The notes under the pieces were generated by a model. It ran no database searches. It was given only the letters and a program-made list of their open reading frames with translations, and had not been told where the DNA came from. From contig NZ_JAJSBI010000015.1 of assembly GCF_021261325.1 (NCBI RefSeq), positions 1 to 64,000 on the forward strand: a stretch of DNA of 64,000 nt, in the 5' to 3' direction. Numbering within the stretch: the stretch's first letter is position 1; each line of letters opens with the position of its first letter. Shown here one piece after another: positions 16,296 through 25,893 of the stretch. Position numbers and translations under genes: made by a program. The stretch comes from Streptomyces guryensis. GTDB lineage: Bacteria; Actinomycetota; Actinomycetes; Streptomycetales; Streptomycetaceae.

Positions 16296-17807
16296 ATGAC
16301 GGACAAGTTCGTCGCCGCTATCGACCAGGGCACCACCTCCAGCCGCTGCATCGTGTTCAACCAGGACGGTGCGATCGTCGCTGTCGACCAGCGCGAGCAC
16401 CGCCAGATCTTCCCGAAACCCGGCTGGGTGGAGCACGACGCCACCGAGATCTGGTCCAAGGTGCAGGCGGTGGTCGCGGGGGCGATCGCCAAGGCCGGAC
16501 TGCGCGCCGACCAGCTCAGCGCGCTCGGCATCACCAACCAGCGCGAGACCACGGTCCTGTGGGACCGCGCGACGGGCAAGCCCGTGCACAACGCCATCGT
16601 GTGGCAGGACACCCGCACCGCGGCTCTGACCAACCAGCTCGGTGGCTCGGACGGGCAGGACCGTTTCCGCGAGCAGACCGGACTGCCGCTGGCCACCTAC
16701 TTCTCCGGCCCCAAGGCCGCCTGGCTGCTGGACAACGTGCCCGGGCTCAGGGCCCGCGCCGAGAACGGCGAGATCGCCTTCGGCACCGTCGACTCCTGGC
16801 TCATCTGGAACCTGACGGGCGGCACCGACGGCGGACAGCACGTCACGGACGTCACCAACGCCGGGCGCACCATGCTGATGAACCTGGAAACCCTCCAGTG
16901 GGACCCGTCCATCCTCTCCGCGATGAACATCCCCGAGGCCGTCCTTCCCGAGATCAGGTCGTCGGCCGAGGTGTACGGCACCGCGGTGGGCCAGCTGGCC
17001 GGGGTGCCGGTCGCCTCGGCCCTCGGCGACCAGCAGGCGGCCGTGTTCGGGCAGGCCTGCTACGACGTGGGCACGGCGAAGAACACCTACGGCACGGGCA
17101 GCTTCCTGCTGCTCAACACCGGCAACCGGCCGGTGGCGTCCAAGAGCGGGCTGCTGACGACGATGGGCTACAAGATCGGCAGTGAGGCGCCGGTCTACTG
17201 CCTGGAGGGGTCGATAGCCATAACGGGTGCCCTCGTGCAATGGTTCCGCGACCAGCTGGGCATCATCCGTACCGCCGATGAGATCGAGCCCCTGGCGGCC
17301 AGTGTCGAGGACAACGGCGGAGCGTACATCGTGCCGGCCTTCTCCGGCCTGTTCGCGCCGTACTGGCGCTCCGACGCGCGCGGTGTCATCACCGGCCTGA
17401 CCCGCTACGTCACCAAGGCGCACCTCGCCCGAGCGGTGCTCGAAGCGACGAGCTGGCAGACGCGCGAGGTCGTGGACGCCATGTACCAGGACTCCGGGGT
17501 GCACATCACCACCCTGAAGGTGGACGGCGGCATGACCAAGAACAACCTGCTCATGCAGCACCAGGCGGATGTGCTCGACGTTCCGGTGGTCCGTCCGAAG
17601 GTCTCCGAGACCACCTGTCTCGGCGCCGCGTACGCGGCCGGTCTCGCCACCGGCGTCTGGAACGACCTCGACGAGCTGAAGTCCCACTGGCAGAAGGACG
17701 TCGAGTGGACGCCCTCCATGGACGCCTCCGTACGGGACCGCCAGTACCACAACTGGCGCAAGGCCGTGGAGAAGAGCTTCGCCTGGGAGGAGGACGGCGA
17801 GAACTAG
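16296..17807 (+). CDS. glpK: glycerol kinase
   Basis: 503 residues, the normal FGGY-kinase length, phosphorylating glycerol to sn-glycerol-3-phosphate. Seen: the N-terminal phosphate-binding AAIDQGTTSSRCIVF, the glycerol-site region TNQRETTVLWDRATGKPVHNAIVWQDTR (two halves), the second ATPase segment GDQQAAVFGQACY and KNTYGTGSF, and the C-terminal LKVDGGMTKNNLLMQ. A ribosome site AGAGGA precedes the ATG. No glpD follows; a strong hairpin ends transcription. The usual upstream facilitator is reduced to a fragment, so glycerol entry must rely on diffusion or another locus. Confidence 0.95.
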   Translation: MTDKFVAAIDQGTTSSRCIVFNQDGAIVAVDQREHRQIFPKPGWVEHDATEIWSKVQAVVAGAIAKAGLRADQLSALGITNQRETTVLWDRATGKPVHNAIVWQDTRTAALTNQLGGSDGQDRFREQTGLPLATYFSGPKAAWLLDNVPGLRARAENGEIAFGTVDSWLIWNLTGGTDGGQHVTDVTNAGRTMLMNLETLQWDPSILSAMNIPEAVLPEIRSSAEVYGTAVGQLAGVPVASALGDQQAAVFGQACYDVGTAKNTYGTGSFLLLNTGNRPVASKSGLLTTMGYKIGSEAPVYCLEGSIAITGALVQWFRDQLGIIRTADEIEPLAASVEDNGGAYIVPAFSGLFAPYWRSDARGVITGLTRYVTKAHLARAVLEATSWQTREVVDAMYQDSGVHITTLKVDGGMTKNNLLMQHQADVLDVPVVRPKVSETTCLGAAYAAGLATGVWNDLDELKSHWQKDVEWTPSMDASVRDRQYHNWRKAVEKSFAWEEDGEN

Positions 17808-17838
17808 GCCCACGCGCACGTGTGTGAGCCCTTCGGCT

Positions 17839-17874
17839 GCGGCCCGTACCCCGGTCGGCGGGGGTACGGGCCGC
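17839..17874. terminator. hairpin terminator after glpK
   Basis: GCGGCCCGTACCCC (17839-17852) pairs perfectly with GGGGTACGGGCCGC (17861-17874) around an 8-base loop. It separates the convergent ends of glpK (17807) and cvnD (17884) and probably works in both directions. Confidence 0.8.
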
Positions 17875-17883
17875 GCACATGGT

Positions 17884-18489
17884 TCAGGTGGTGACGGTCT
17901 GACGGCGGTCGGCCGCGTACGCCATGGCGTGCTGGACCACGCCGATGAGGACCTCCTTGGCTGACTCGCGGTCGCGGGCGTCGCACAGCAGGAGCGGTAC
18001 GTCGTCGTCCAGGTCGAGGGCCTGGCGGACGTCGTCGGCAGGGTAACGGGCCGAGCCCTCAAAACAGTTGACGCCGACCACGAAGGGTATGGAGCGTCGC
18101 TCGAAGTAGTCGACGGCGGCGAAGCAGTCCTCCAGGCGACGGGTGTCGGCGAGCACGACGGCGCCGAGGGCACCCTCGGAGAGCTCGTCCCACATGAACC
18201 AGAACCGCTCCTGCCCGGGTGTGCCGAACAGATACAGCACCAGGTCCTCACGGAGGGTGATACGGCCGAAGTCCATGGCCACGGTGGTGGTGTGCTTGCC
18301 CTCCACCCCGCTCGTGTCGTCAACGGGCCGTCCGGCCTCGGTGAGCAGTTCCTCGGTGCGCAGCGGCCTGATCTCGCTGACCGCGGCGACGAGGGTGGTC
18401 TTGCCCACGCCGAAGCCGCCGGCCACCAGGATCTTGAACGTGACGGGCTCCACCGGAGGCTTCCCGCGCTCAGAACGCCCGAAGATCAT
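17884..18489 (-). CDS. cvnD: CvnD-type small GTP-binding protein of a conservon
   Basis: 201 residues, a Ras-like P-loop GTPase peculiar to actinobacterial conservons. The P-loop is GGFGVGKTT (residues 24-32); switch II reads FGTPGQERFWFMW, lacking the usual aspartate of DxxG; the base-recognition loop is VGVNCFEG. These divergences are normal in the family. In S. coelicolor the four Cvn proteins form a membrane-associated complex resembling eukaryotic G-protein signalling and affect development. Here the gene overlaps the end of the 5-oxoprolinase gene by 20 bases, whereas cvnD normally follows cvnC directly. Confidence 0.9.
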   Translation of the reverse strand: MIFGRSERGKPPVEPVTFKILVAGGFGVGKTTLVAAVSEIRPLRTEELLTEAGRPVDDTSGVEGKHTTTVAMDFGRITLREDLVLYLFGTPGQERFWFMWDELSEGALGAVVLADTRRLEDCFAAVDYFERRSIPFVVGVNCFEGSARYPADDVRQALDLDDDVPLLLCDARDRESAKEVLIGVVQHAMAYAADRRQTVTT

Positions 18490-21400
18490 CGATCTCTTCT
18501 CCTGCTTGCTGGGGGTGGGACGACGGCGGTCCGTAGCCTCCGCCGCCAGGGGTTTCGATGACGAGTACGTCGTCGGGGCCGACGTCCGCCGAGTCGCTTC
18601 CGCCGAGCGCGGTGACCGTACCGTCCGCATGCTCCACCCGGTTGGCGCCCAGCGCACCGGGCTCGCCCCCCGCCATGCCGTAGGGCGGGACCCTGCGGTG
18701 CTGGGAGAGCGTGGAGACCGTCATGGGCTCGTGGAAGCGGATGCGGCGCACCGCACCGTCCCCGCCGGGCCAGCGGCCGGGGCCGCCACTGCCGTACCGG
18801 ACGGCGAACTCGTCGAGCCGTACGGGCAGCCGCCACTCCAGGACCTCGGGGTCGGTGAGCCGCGAGTTGGTCATGTGGGTCTGTACTGCGGGCGCTCCGG
18901 GGAAGCCGTCGCCCGCGCCGGAGCCGGAGGCGACGGTCTCGTAGTACTGGTGCCGTTCGTTACCGAAGGTGACGTTGTTCATGGTCCCGGATCCTTCTGC
19001 CTGGACGCCGAGGGCGGCGTAGAGGGCGCCGGTGATGGCCTGGGAGGTCTCGACGTTGCCTGCGACGACCGCGGCCGGCGGTTCGGGCGCGAGCATGGAG
19101 CCGGGCGGGACGACGATGTCGAGAGGGCGCAGGCAACCGTCGTTGAGGGGGATGTCGTCGGCGACGAGGGTGCGGAACACGTACAGGACGGCCGCGTTGA
19201 CCACGGCGAAGGGGGCGTTGAAGTTGCTGGCCAGTTGGGGGGAAGTGCCGGTGAAGTCGACGGTCGCGCGGCGGTTTTCGCGGTCCACGCGCACGCGTAC
19301 GCGGATGACGGCCCCCGAGTCGGTCTCGTAGACGTACTCGCCGTCGTCCAGGGCGTCGACGACCCGTCGCACGGCCTCCTCCGCATTGTCCTGGACGTGC
19401 TTCATGTACGCCTGCACCACGTCGAGTCCGAAGTCCCCGATCATGCGGGCGACTTCGTCGACGCCCTTCTGGTTGGCGGCGATCTGGGCGCGCAGGTCGG
19501 CGAGGTTGGTCTTGGGGTTGCGGGAGGGGTAGGGCGCCTCGGTGAGCAGGCGGAGGGTCTCCTCCTCGCGGAAGCGGCCGTTCTCGGCCAGCAGCCAGTT
19601 GTCGAAGAGGATGCCTTCCTCGTCGATGGTCCGGCTGTTCGCGGGCATGGAGCCAGGGGCGATGCCGCCGATCTCGGCGTGGTGGCCGCGGGAGGCGACG
19701 TAGAAGAGGATTCGGTCACCGTGCGTGTCGAAGACGGGGGTGATCACCGTGACGTCCGGCAGGTGGGTGCCGCCGTGGTACGGGTCGTTGACCGCATAGG
19801 TGTCACCGGGCCGCATCGAGGTGCGCCGGCGCCGGACGACCTCTTTGACGCTTGTCCCCATGGAGCCCAGGTGGACGGGGATGTGCGGCGCGTTGGCCAC
19901 CAGGTTTCCGTCCGGGTCGAAGAGGGCGCAGGAGAAGTCGAGCCGCTCCTTGATGTTGACGGACTGGGCCGTGGACTCCAGGCGGGCGCCCATCTGTTCG
20001 GCGATCGACATGAAGAGGTTGTTGAAGACCTCGAGGAGAACCGGATCAGCTTTTGTGTCGAGTTCGGAACTCTCCGTAATCGCCGAGCGTTCCATGACCA
20101 GATGCCCGTCGTCTCGTGCCACGGCCTGCCAGCCGTCGTCGACGACGGTCGTCGCACTGGCTTCGGTGATGATCGCGGGGCCGGTCACGGTTTCGCCGGG
20201 AGGAAGGTCCTCGCGGCGGTGGAGGGGGACGTCGCGCCAGGCGCCGCCGGTGTGGAGCCGGACGGTCTCGGGCGTGGCCGAGCAGCCTGCGCGGGCGGCT
20301 CGGTACGGGGCGAGGACAGAGAGATCGGGGGGATCTGTGATGCCGGTGGCTTCGACCGAGAGGGCTTCGACGACGATCGGGCGGTCGAGCGTGAAGGAGT
20401 ACGTGGCGCGATGACGCTCTTCGAAGGTGTGACGCATTGTGGCGGGCTCGGTCAGCTCGACGGTGAGGGTGGTGTCCGTGCCGTCGTAGCGCAGCTGTGC
20501 GCGGCGGGTGACCTGGATGCGGTCCTCGGGGATGTCCTCGGCGAGGAGTTCCGCGCGGGCCGCTTCCGCCAGGTCGTCGGCCGTCTTGAGAACGGCGGGC
20601 ATGGACGCGGGCTCCAGGGGTGTCTCGACGGACTGTTCGCGCATGGCGGTGGTGTCGGCGAGGCCGATGCCGAGCGCGGACAGCACGCCCGCCATGGGCG
20701 GTACGAGGACGGAGCGGATGCCGAGCGACTCGGCGACCTTGCACGCGTGCTGGCCGCCCGCGCCGCCGAAGGTGGTGAGGGCGTAGCGGGTGACGTCGTG
20801 GCCCTTCTGGACGGAGATCCGCTTGACGGCGTTGGCGATGTTGGCGACGGCGATCTGCAGGTATCCCTCGGCGACCTGCTCGGGGGTGCGGTCGTCTCCG
20901 GTGCTGGTGCGGATCTCGCGCGCGAGGGCGGCGAAGCGGGCGCGGACGAGCGCCGCGTCGAGAGGCTGGTCGCCGTCCGGGCCGAACACGCTGGGGAAGT
21001 GGGCGGGCTGGATCCGGCCCAGCATGACGTTGGCGTCGGTGACGGCGAGCGGGCCGCCGCCGCGGTAGCAGGCAGGTCCTGGGTCCGCGCCCGCCGAGTC
21101 CGGCCCTACGCGGTAGCGGGAGCCGTCGAAGTGGAGGACCGAGCCGCCGCCGGCTGCGACGGTGTGGATGTCCAGCATGGGCGCGCGCAGCCGGACGCCG
21201 GCGATCTGCGTGGTGAAGACGCGCTCGTAATCGCCCGCGAAGTGCGAGACATCGGTGGAGGTGCCGCCCATGTCGAAACCGATGACGCGGTCGAAGCCGG
21301 CCAGCTGAGACATCCGGGCCATGCCGACGATGCCTCCGGCCGGCCCGGAGAGGATGGCGTCCTTGCCGCGGAACTGCCCGGCCTCGGCAAGTCCGCCGTT

Positions 21401-22099
21401 GGACTGCATGAACATCAGCCGTACGCCGTGGAGTTCGTCGGCGACGTGCTGGACGTAGCGGCGCAGCACGGGCGACAGGTAGGCGTCGACGACCGCGGTG
21501 TCCCCGCGCGGCACGAGTTTCATCAGCGGGCTGACCTCGCTGGACAGCGAGATCTGCGGAAATCCGATGCGGGCGGCCAGCTCCCCCACGGCCTGCTCGT
21601 GAGCGGGGTGCAGATGGCTGTGCATGCAGACGACTGCGACGGCGCGGATGCCGTCGTCGTACGCCTCCTGGAGGGGGGCGAGGAGGGCGTCCAGGTCGGG
21701 GGCGCGAAGGACGGTTCCGTCCGCGGCGATGCGCTCGTCGACCTCCACGACCCGCTCGTGGAGCAGTTCGGGGAGGTCGATGCGGCGGGCGAAGATCTGC
21801 GGGCGGTTCTGGTAGGCGATGCGCAGCGCGTCACGGAAGCCTCGGGTGACGACGAGCAGCGTACGTTCGCCCTTGCGTTCCAGGAGCGCGTTGGTGGCGA
21901 CCGTCGTCCCCATGCGGACGGCCTCGATGGGGTCCCGGGAGCCGTCCAGCAGTTCGCGGACGCCGGCGACCGCTGCGTCGGAGTATCGCGCCGGATTCTC
22001 CGACAACAGCTTGTGCGTCAGCAGGCGGCCGTCCGGGCGCCGAGCGACGATGTCGGTGAACGTGCCGCCTCGGTCGACCCAGAACTGCCAGCCTGTCAC
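18470..22099 (-). CDS. ATP-dependent 5-oxoprolinase, OPLAH type (HyuA-HyuB fusion)
   Basis: 1209 residues. The N-terminal HyuA half starts WVDRGGTFTDIVARRPDGR and THKLLSENPARYSDAAV, the pattern of eukaryotic-type 5-oxoprolinases, and has GFDMGGTSTDVSHF in the ATPase core. The HyuB half begins near residue 680 with LEVFNNLFMSIAEQMG and contains NAPHIPVHLGSMG. This fused form hydrolyses 5-oxo-L-proline plus ATP to glutamate; separate subunits in other bacteria act on hydantoins, acetone or acetophenone. The GTG at 22099 lies 24 bp after the cvnC stop and the gene runs 20 bases into cvnD, so it is embedded in the conservon operon. A hydantoinase-like substrate cannot be excluded. Confidence 0.85.
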   Translation of the reverse strand: MTGWQFWVDRGGTFTDIVARRPDGRLLTHKLLSENPARYSDAAVAGVRELLDGSRDPIEAVRMGTTVATNALLERKGERTLLVVTRGFRDALRIAYQNRPQIFARRIDLPELLHERVVEVDERIAADGTVLRAPDLDALLAPLQEAYDDGIRAVAVVCMHSHLHPAHEQAVGELAARIGFPQISLSSEVSPLMKLVPRGDTAVVDAYLSPVLRRYVQHVADELHGVRLMFMQSNGGLAEAGQFRGKDAILSGPAGGIVGMARMSQLAGFDRVIGFDMGGTSTDVSHFAGDYERVFTTQIAGVRLRAPMLDIHTVAAGGGSVLHFDGSRYRVGPDSAGADPGPACYRGGGPLAVTDANVMLGRIQPAHFPSVFGPDGDQPLDAALVRARFAALAREIRTSTGDDRTPEQVAEGYLQIAVANIANAVKRISVQKGHDVTRYALTTFGGAGGQHACKVAESLGIRSVLVPPMAGVLSALGIGLADTTAMREQSVETPLEPASMPAVLKTADDLAEAARAELLAEDIPEDRIQVTRRAQLRYDGTDTTLTVELTEPATMRHTFEERHRATYSFTLDRPIVVEALSVEATGITDPPDLSVLAPYRAARAGCSATPETVRLHTGGAWRDVPLHRREDLPPGETVTGPAIITEASATTVVDDGWQAVARDDGHLVMERSAITESSELDTKADPVLLEVFNNLFMSIAEQMGARLESTAQSVNIKERLDFSCALFDPDGNLVANAPHIPVHLGSMGTSVKEVVRRRRTSMRPGDTYAVNDPYHGGTHLPDVTVITPVFDTHGDRILFYVASRGHHAEIGGIAPGSMPANSRTIDEEGILFDNWLLAENGRFREEETLRLLTEAPYPSRNPKTNLADLRAQIAANQKGVDEVARMIGDFGLDVVQAYMKHVQDNAEEAVRRVVDALDDGEYVYETDSGAVIRVRVRVDRENRRATVDFTGTSPQLASNFNAPFAVVNAAVLYVFRTLVADDIPLNDGCLRPLDIVVPPGSMLAPEPPAAVVAGNVETSQAITGALYAALGVQAEGSGTMNNVTFGNERHQYYETVASGSGAGDGFPGAPAVQTHMTNSRLTDPEVLEWRLPVRLDEFAVRYGSGGPGRWPGGDGAVRRIRFHEPMTVSTLSQHRRVPPYGMAGGEPGALGANRVEHADGTVTALGGSDSADVGPDDVLVIETPGGGGYGPPSSHPQQAGEEIDDLRAF

Positions 22100-22123
22100 G
22101 TCAGTACCCCGCTTCCGCGCCTC

Positions 22124-22519
22124 TCACAGTGCCCGGAGGCCGTTGATCACGTCGCGCAGAATACTCTCGTCCGGCAGTTCGGCAGGGGGTACCGGCCGCG
22201 TCACATGGACGAATTCCCCTGCGACGAGGTCACCGACGAGGACACGCACCACTCCGATCGGCAGATCGAGTCCGGCGGCGAGTTCGGCGACCGACTGGGG
22301 GGCGTCACGGCACAGATCGACGATGTCCACGTGTTCCGGGGACAGCGTCGCGTCGGCGTCCGGATCGTCCGACTGGGGCTCCGAGACGACCACCGCGATC
22401 AGGTCGAGGCGGTGCTGGCCCGCACTGGTGGTGCGGCCGCGGGTCATCGCGTACGGACGGACGACCGGTCCGGCTTCGTCGTCGAACCAGTGGCTTCTTC
22501 CCTGACCGTCAGCGCTCAT
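22124..22519 (-). CDS. cvnC: CvnC-type DUF742 protein
   Basis: 131 residues matching the DUF742 family: VVRPYAMTRGRT near the N-terminus and a winged-helix-like body with ETTER-type spacing (SVAELAAGLDLPIGVVRVLVGDLV). DUF742 proteins are the third component of conservons and interact with the sensor CvnA and the roadblock protein CvnB. ATG at 22519, 9 bp after the cvnB stop. Normally cvnD follows; here a 3.6-kb 5-oxoprolinase gene intervenes. Confidence 0.92.
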   Translation of the reverse strand: MSADGQGRSHWFDDEAGPVVRPYAMTRGRTTSAGQHRLDLIAVVVSEPQSDDPDADATLSPEHVDIVDLCRDAPQSVAELAAGLDLPIGVVRVLVGDLVAGEFVHVTRPVPPAELPDESILRDVINGLRAL

Positions 22520-22528
22520 GACATCCCA

Positions 22529-22966
22529 CTACCCGCCTGCGGGCAGATCGGTGCGCGGAGCGGCGCCCAGATGCACGCCGACCCGCTTGACGAGGAGCGT
22601 CATCTCGTAGGCGACCTGGCCCACGTCCGAGTCGGCGTCCGAGAGGACGGCCAGGCAGCTGCCGTCGCCGGCGGCCGTCACGAAGAGGAAGGCGTCGTCC
22701 AGCTCGACGACGGTCTGCCGGACGTTGCCTGCCTCGAAGTGCCGGCCCACGCCCTTGGCCAGGCTGTGGAATCCGGAGGCGACGGCTGCGAGGTGCTCGC
22801 TGTCCTCGCGGGTCAGGTCCTTGGACACACCCGTCGGCAGGCCGTCGCCGGAAAGGACGAGGGCTTTGCGGATGCTCGCGACGCGGTCCACCAGGTCGTC
22901 CAGGAGCCAGTTGAGCTCCCCGGACCTGCCTGTGTCGGTGTGGCCGCTCGCCTTCGGTGCGGTCAT
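22529..22966 (-). CDS. cvnB: CvnB-type roadblock/LC7 protein
   Basis: 145 residues with the roadblock/LC7 fold of GTPase-regulating scaffold proteins: LNWLLDDLVDRVASIRKALVLSGDGLP and, further on, VELDDAFLFVTAAGDGSCLAVL. In Myxococcus MglB and in conservons this fold pairs with a small GTPase. Its ATG overlaps the cvnA stop by 4 bases (ATGA), so translation is coupled. Confidence 0.92.
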   Translation of the reverse strand: MTAPKASGHTDTGRSGELNWLLDDLVDRVASIRKALVLSGDGLPTGVSKDLTREDSEHLAAVASGFHSLAKGVGRHFEAGNVRQTVVELDDAFLFVTAAGDGSCLAVLSDADSDVGQVAYEMTLLVKRVGVHLGAAPRTDLPAGG

Positions 22967-25893
22967 CGACCGTCCCCCTTTGTCGTTCGTTGTGGTGCTG
23001 TGCCGCTGTGGGCGTCGTCGCCCGCGGCGTTCTCGTCGCGGCCGCGCTGCCAGCCTCGCTGGAGCGAGGCCATACGGCTGCGTACCTCGTCGGCGTCCCG
23101 CTCCACGAGTTCCGGGCCGTCTTCCGTGCGCCGCTGGGCGCTCTGCTTCAGCTGCGGGGCCAGGTTGGCCTGCCGTACGCGGCGAGGCAGCGGGCCCGTG
23201 CCGGGGCCTGGCTCCTGCCGTGCCGAGCCGGGGCGCGGGCCGGCGGCGCCCTGGCCGCTCGGTGCAATCGCGGTGGGGCCACTTCGCATGGGAAGAACCG
23301 GGGGCTGCGGGCTCTCGCCGCGGCCCTCGCGCTGTGGTGCCGTGGATGCGTCGCGTCCAGCTGGGTGGTCGGCCCCGCCCGCGCCTGGGCGCAGCGGTGA
23401 GGCACCGCGCCGACGGGTGGGCAGCGGTGGCGCGGATTCCTGGTCGGGCCGGTCCGCACCTCGCCCGGTCGGCGGCTCCTCCGCCCGGCGAAGGGAGGGC
23501 AAGGGTGCGGCGGCATCCGGCTCGGGTCGTCCCCCACCCGTCAGCGGCTCATCGGCGGCGGTCTCGCGCCACGACCGCTGCTCGGGGACCGGGCGTCCGT
23601 GCGAGCTGACCAGCTTGGGCGTACGGCGGCGAGGCAGCGGGACCGGCGCACCCATGTCCGCGTCGGCGTCGCCGCGGGCCGGTTCGTGGTGGTCCGGCTC
23701 GCCATGGAGCTGACCGCCACCGGCGCCGGTCGTCTCGTTCTCCGCGAGCGCGATGGAGCGGCGGGGGCGGAAGAGTCCGCCGCGTTCGCTGTCCTCGTCG
23801 TCGAGCGCACCGGGGAAGTCCCCGATGGCGTCGAGGTCGACCGGTGCTTCCAGTTCGACCGGCCCGTCCAGGAGCCCGGCGGGCAGACCGGGAAGCTGCA
23901 CCGGTGTCCGGGAGAGCGCGTTCCCGTGCCGCTCCTCCAGCTCGGCCTCCTTCGAGTGGTGGGGCCGGTCGAGGCGGAAACCGATGCCGTTGGTGTCCGG
24001 GACGTCGTCCGTCAGCAGCGCGTCGGGGACGAAGAGGACCGCGGTGGTGCCGCCGTAGGGAGACGGCTGGAGGGAAACTCGGACGTTCTGCCGCTGGGCG
24101 AGCCGACTGACCACGAACAGTCCGAGCCGGTCGGTGTCGGACAGCTCGAACTCCGGTGTCTCGGCGAGCCGGAGGTTGGCGTCGAGGAGGGCGTCGGCCG
24201 CCATGCCGAGGCCGCGGTCGTGGATCTCCAGAGTGAAGCCGTTGGCGACCCGCTCGCCCAGGACCTGGACGGCCGTGTGCGGCGGGGAGAACACCGTGGC
24301 GTTCTCGAGGAGTTCGGCCACGAGATGGGTCAGGTCGGCGACGGCGGGACCGGTGACGGCGATCCGCGGCAGGCGGCGGACCTCGATGCGTTCGTAGTCC
24401 TCGACCTCGGCGACGGCGGCCCGGACGACGTCCATGAGCTGGACGGGCTTGCGCCACTGCCGGGACGGGGCGGCGCCGGAGAGGATCACGAGGCCCTCGG
24501 CGTGCCGTCGCATACGGGTGGTCAGGTGGTCGAGGCGGAACAGGTCGGCGAGTTCGTCGGTGTCCTCGGTCCGGCGTTCCATGGTGTCGAGCAGGGTGAG
24601 CTGTTTGTGGAGCAGGACCTGGCTGCGGCGGGCGAGGTTGACGAACACCTCGGAGACTCCGGCGCGCAGTTCGGCCTGTTTGACGGCGGCCTCGACGGCG
24701 GCACGCTGCAGGGTGTTGAGGGCCTGGCCGACCTCGCCGATCTCGTTCCTGTCGTACTCCAGGCGGGGGACCTCGGTCTCCACGTCGACCTGTTCGCCCG
24801 CGGACAGGCGCCGCATGACGCTCGGCAGCCGTACACCGGACGCCTCATGGGCCTCCAGGCGCAGCTGACGCAGGTCGCGGATGAGAGTGCGGCCGATACG
24901 CGCCGAGACGACGAGCGAGACCAGCACGGCGGCCAGGCCCAGGACGCCGGCGACGGCCGCCTTGACGATGACGTTCATCGCGACCGGTTGCACGCGGCCC
25001 TGGAGGCGGTCGCCGGCCTGGTCGTCGAGGGTGGCGAGCTCGGTGAGGACACCGTCCGCGTCGGCGTCCCAGCTCTTGGCACTGACCGAACGGGGCGTGC
25101 CGGCGCCGGAGTCGATGACGGACTGCTCGGCCGAGCGCAGCGGGGCGCTTGCGGCGTTCTTCCAGAACCGGTCGTAGCGTCCACGCTCCGCCGACGGGAG
25201 CACCGGCAGGCTGATGTCGTACAACTGGGTGCGCTGTGCGGCCAGGTCGGAGACCTCGCGGATCTCCTCGCGGGTGAGCTTGCCGACCACCAGGGAGGAG
25301 CCGAGCAGGGCGTCCTCCCGGGAGAGGAGTTCGCGGGCGCGGCTGATGTTGACGAGGGCGCGGGCCTGGCGGTCCATCTCCACGTTGTCGACCGCGTTGA
25401 GGGCCGCCAGGAAGGAGTAGCAGGGGTCCACGAGACGGTTGTAGAGGTGGAGGGCCTCGGCGCGGGTCACCGTGCCCTGCTCAGTGCTGCTGCGCAGGGA
25501 GTCGACGCCGTCGAAGGCGTCCAGTACGGCGGTGAGGCGTTCGTCGTCGCCCGCGTTCAGTCCGTCGCGGACGTCGGGGTCTTTCGCGTTCTTGCGGACC
25601 TTGGCGATGGCCTCGTCGGAGGCGTGGCGGGTGCTGCGGAGAGCGGCGAGCGCGTCCGCAGCCCGCGGGTCGGCGAGATAGACAAGAGTCTGGCGGCGTT
25701 CCTGCTGGAGGACGCGGACGGTGTCCTCGATGGGATAGCCCATGTCCTCGACAGCGGTCGACGCCTGGAACAGCTGAGTGACCGCCCGTCCCGTGAGTAC
25801 CGTGGCGAATCCCCAGATCGCGGTCAGGGACACCAGCGGCACGAGAAGCAGCGCCACGATCTTCCGGCGGATCGACTTCCCGCGAAAGCGCAT
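22963..25893 (-). CDS. cvnA: CvnA-type membrane sensor histidine-kinase-like protein
   Basis: About 976 residues from the ATG at 25893 (GGGGGAGG just upstream; GTG codons at 25917 and 25932 are alternatives). Two membrane helices (about 12-35 and 310-335) flank an extracytoplasmic nitrate-sensor-like domain; a HAMP-like segment and the NIT/HATPase part follow, with LVAELLENATVFSPPHTAV (N-box) and DRGLGMAADALLDAN (G1 box). The last 300 residues are proline- and charge-rich and look disordered. CvnA proteins lack a standard phosphoacceptor histidine box and act through CvnB-D. First gene of the conservon operon; the 418-bp upstream gap is shared with a divergent small membrane protein. Confidence 0.9.
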   Translation of the reverse strand: MRFRGKSIRRKIVALLLVPLVSLTAIWGFATVLTGRAVTQLFQASTAVEDMGYPIEDTVRVLQQERRQTLVYLADPRAADALAALRSTRHASDEAIAKVRKNAKDPDVRDGLNAGDDERLTAVLDAFDGVDSLRSSTEQGTVTRAEALHLYNRLVDPCYSFLAALNAVDNVEMDRQARALVNISRARELLSREDALLGSSLVVGKLTREEIREVSDLAAQRTQLYDISLPVLPSAERGRYDRFWKNAASAPLRSAEQSVIDSGAGTPRSVSAKSWDADADGVLTELATLDDQAGDRLQGRVQPVAMNVIVKAAVAGVLGLAAVLVSLVVSARIGRTLIRDLRQLRLEAHEASGVRLPSVMRRLSAGEQVDVETEVPRLEYDRNEIGEVGQALNTLQRAAVEAAVKQAELRAGVSEVFVNLARRSQVLLHKQLTLLDTMERRTEDTDELADLFRLDHLTTRMRRHAEGLVILSGAAPSRQWRKPVQLMDVVRAAVAEVEDYERIEVRRLPRIAVTGPAVADLTHLVAELLENATVFSPPHTAVQVLGERVANGFTLEIHDRGLGMAADALLDANLRLAETPEFELSDTDRLGLFVVSRLAQRQNVRVSLQPSPYGGTTAVLFVPDALLTDDVPDTNGIGFRLDRPHHSKEAELEERHGNALSRTPVQLPGLPAGLLDGPVELEAPVDLDAIGDFPGALDDEDSERGGLFRPRRSIALAENETTGAGGGQLHGEPDHHEPARGDADADMGAPVPLPRRRTPKLVSSHGRPVPEQRSWRETAADEPLTGGGRPEPDAAAPLPSLRRAEEPPTGRGADRPDQESAPPLPTRRRGASPLRPGAGGADHPAGRDASTAPQREGRGESPQPPVLPMRSGPTAIAPSGQGAAGPRPGSARQEPGPGTGPLPRRVRQANLAPQLKQSAQRRTEDGPELVERDADEVRSRMASLQRGWQRGRDENAAGDDAHSGTAPQRTTKGDGR

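Noticed and set aside
16239..18323. A long minus-strand ORF opposite glpK and running over cvnD
   Set aside because: Crosses the strong terminator at 17839-17874 and has no motifs; glpK and cvnD explain the region.
17884..22099. Frameshift or pseudogene as explanation of the split conservon
   Set aside because: Both the 5-oxoprolinase and cvnD frames are intact with all expected motifs; it is an insertion or rearranged gene order, not decay.
18143..23713. A 1856-codon plus-strand ORF opposite the conservon and 5-oxoprolinase genes
   Set aside because: It is an uninterrupted antisense frame caused by GC bias in the true minus-strand genes; its peptide shows no family motifs and codon third positions fit the minus strand.
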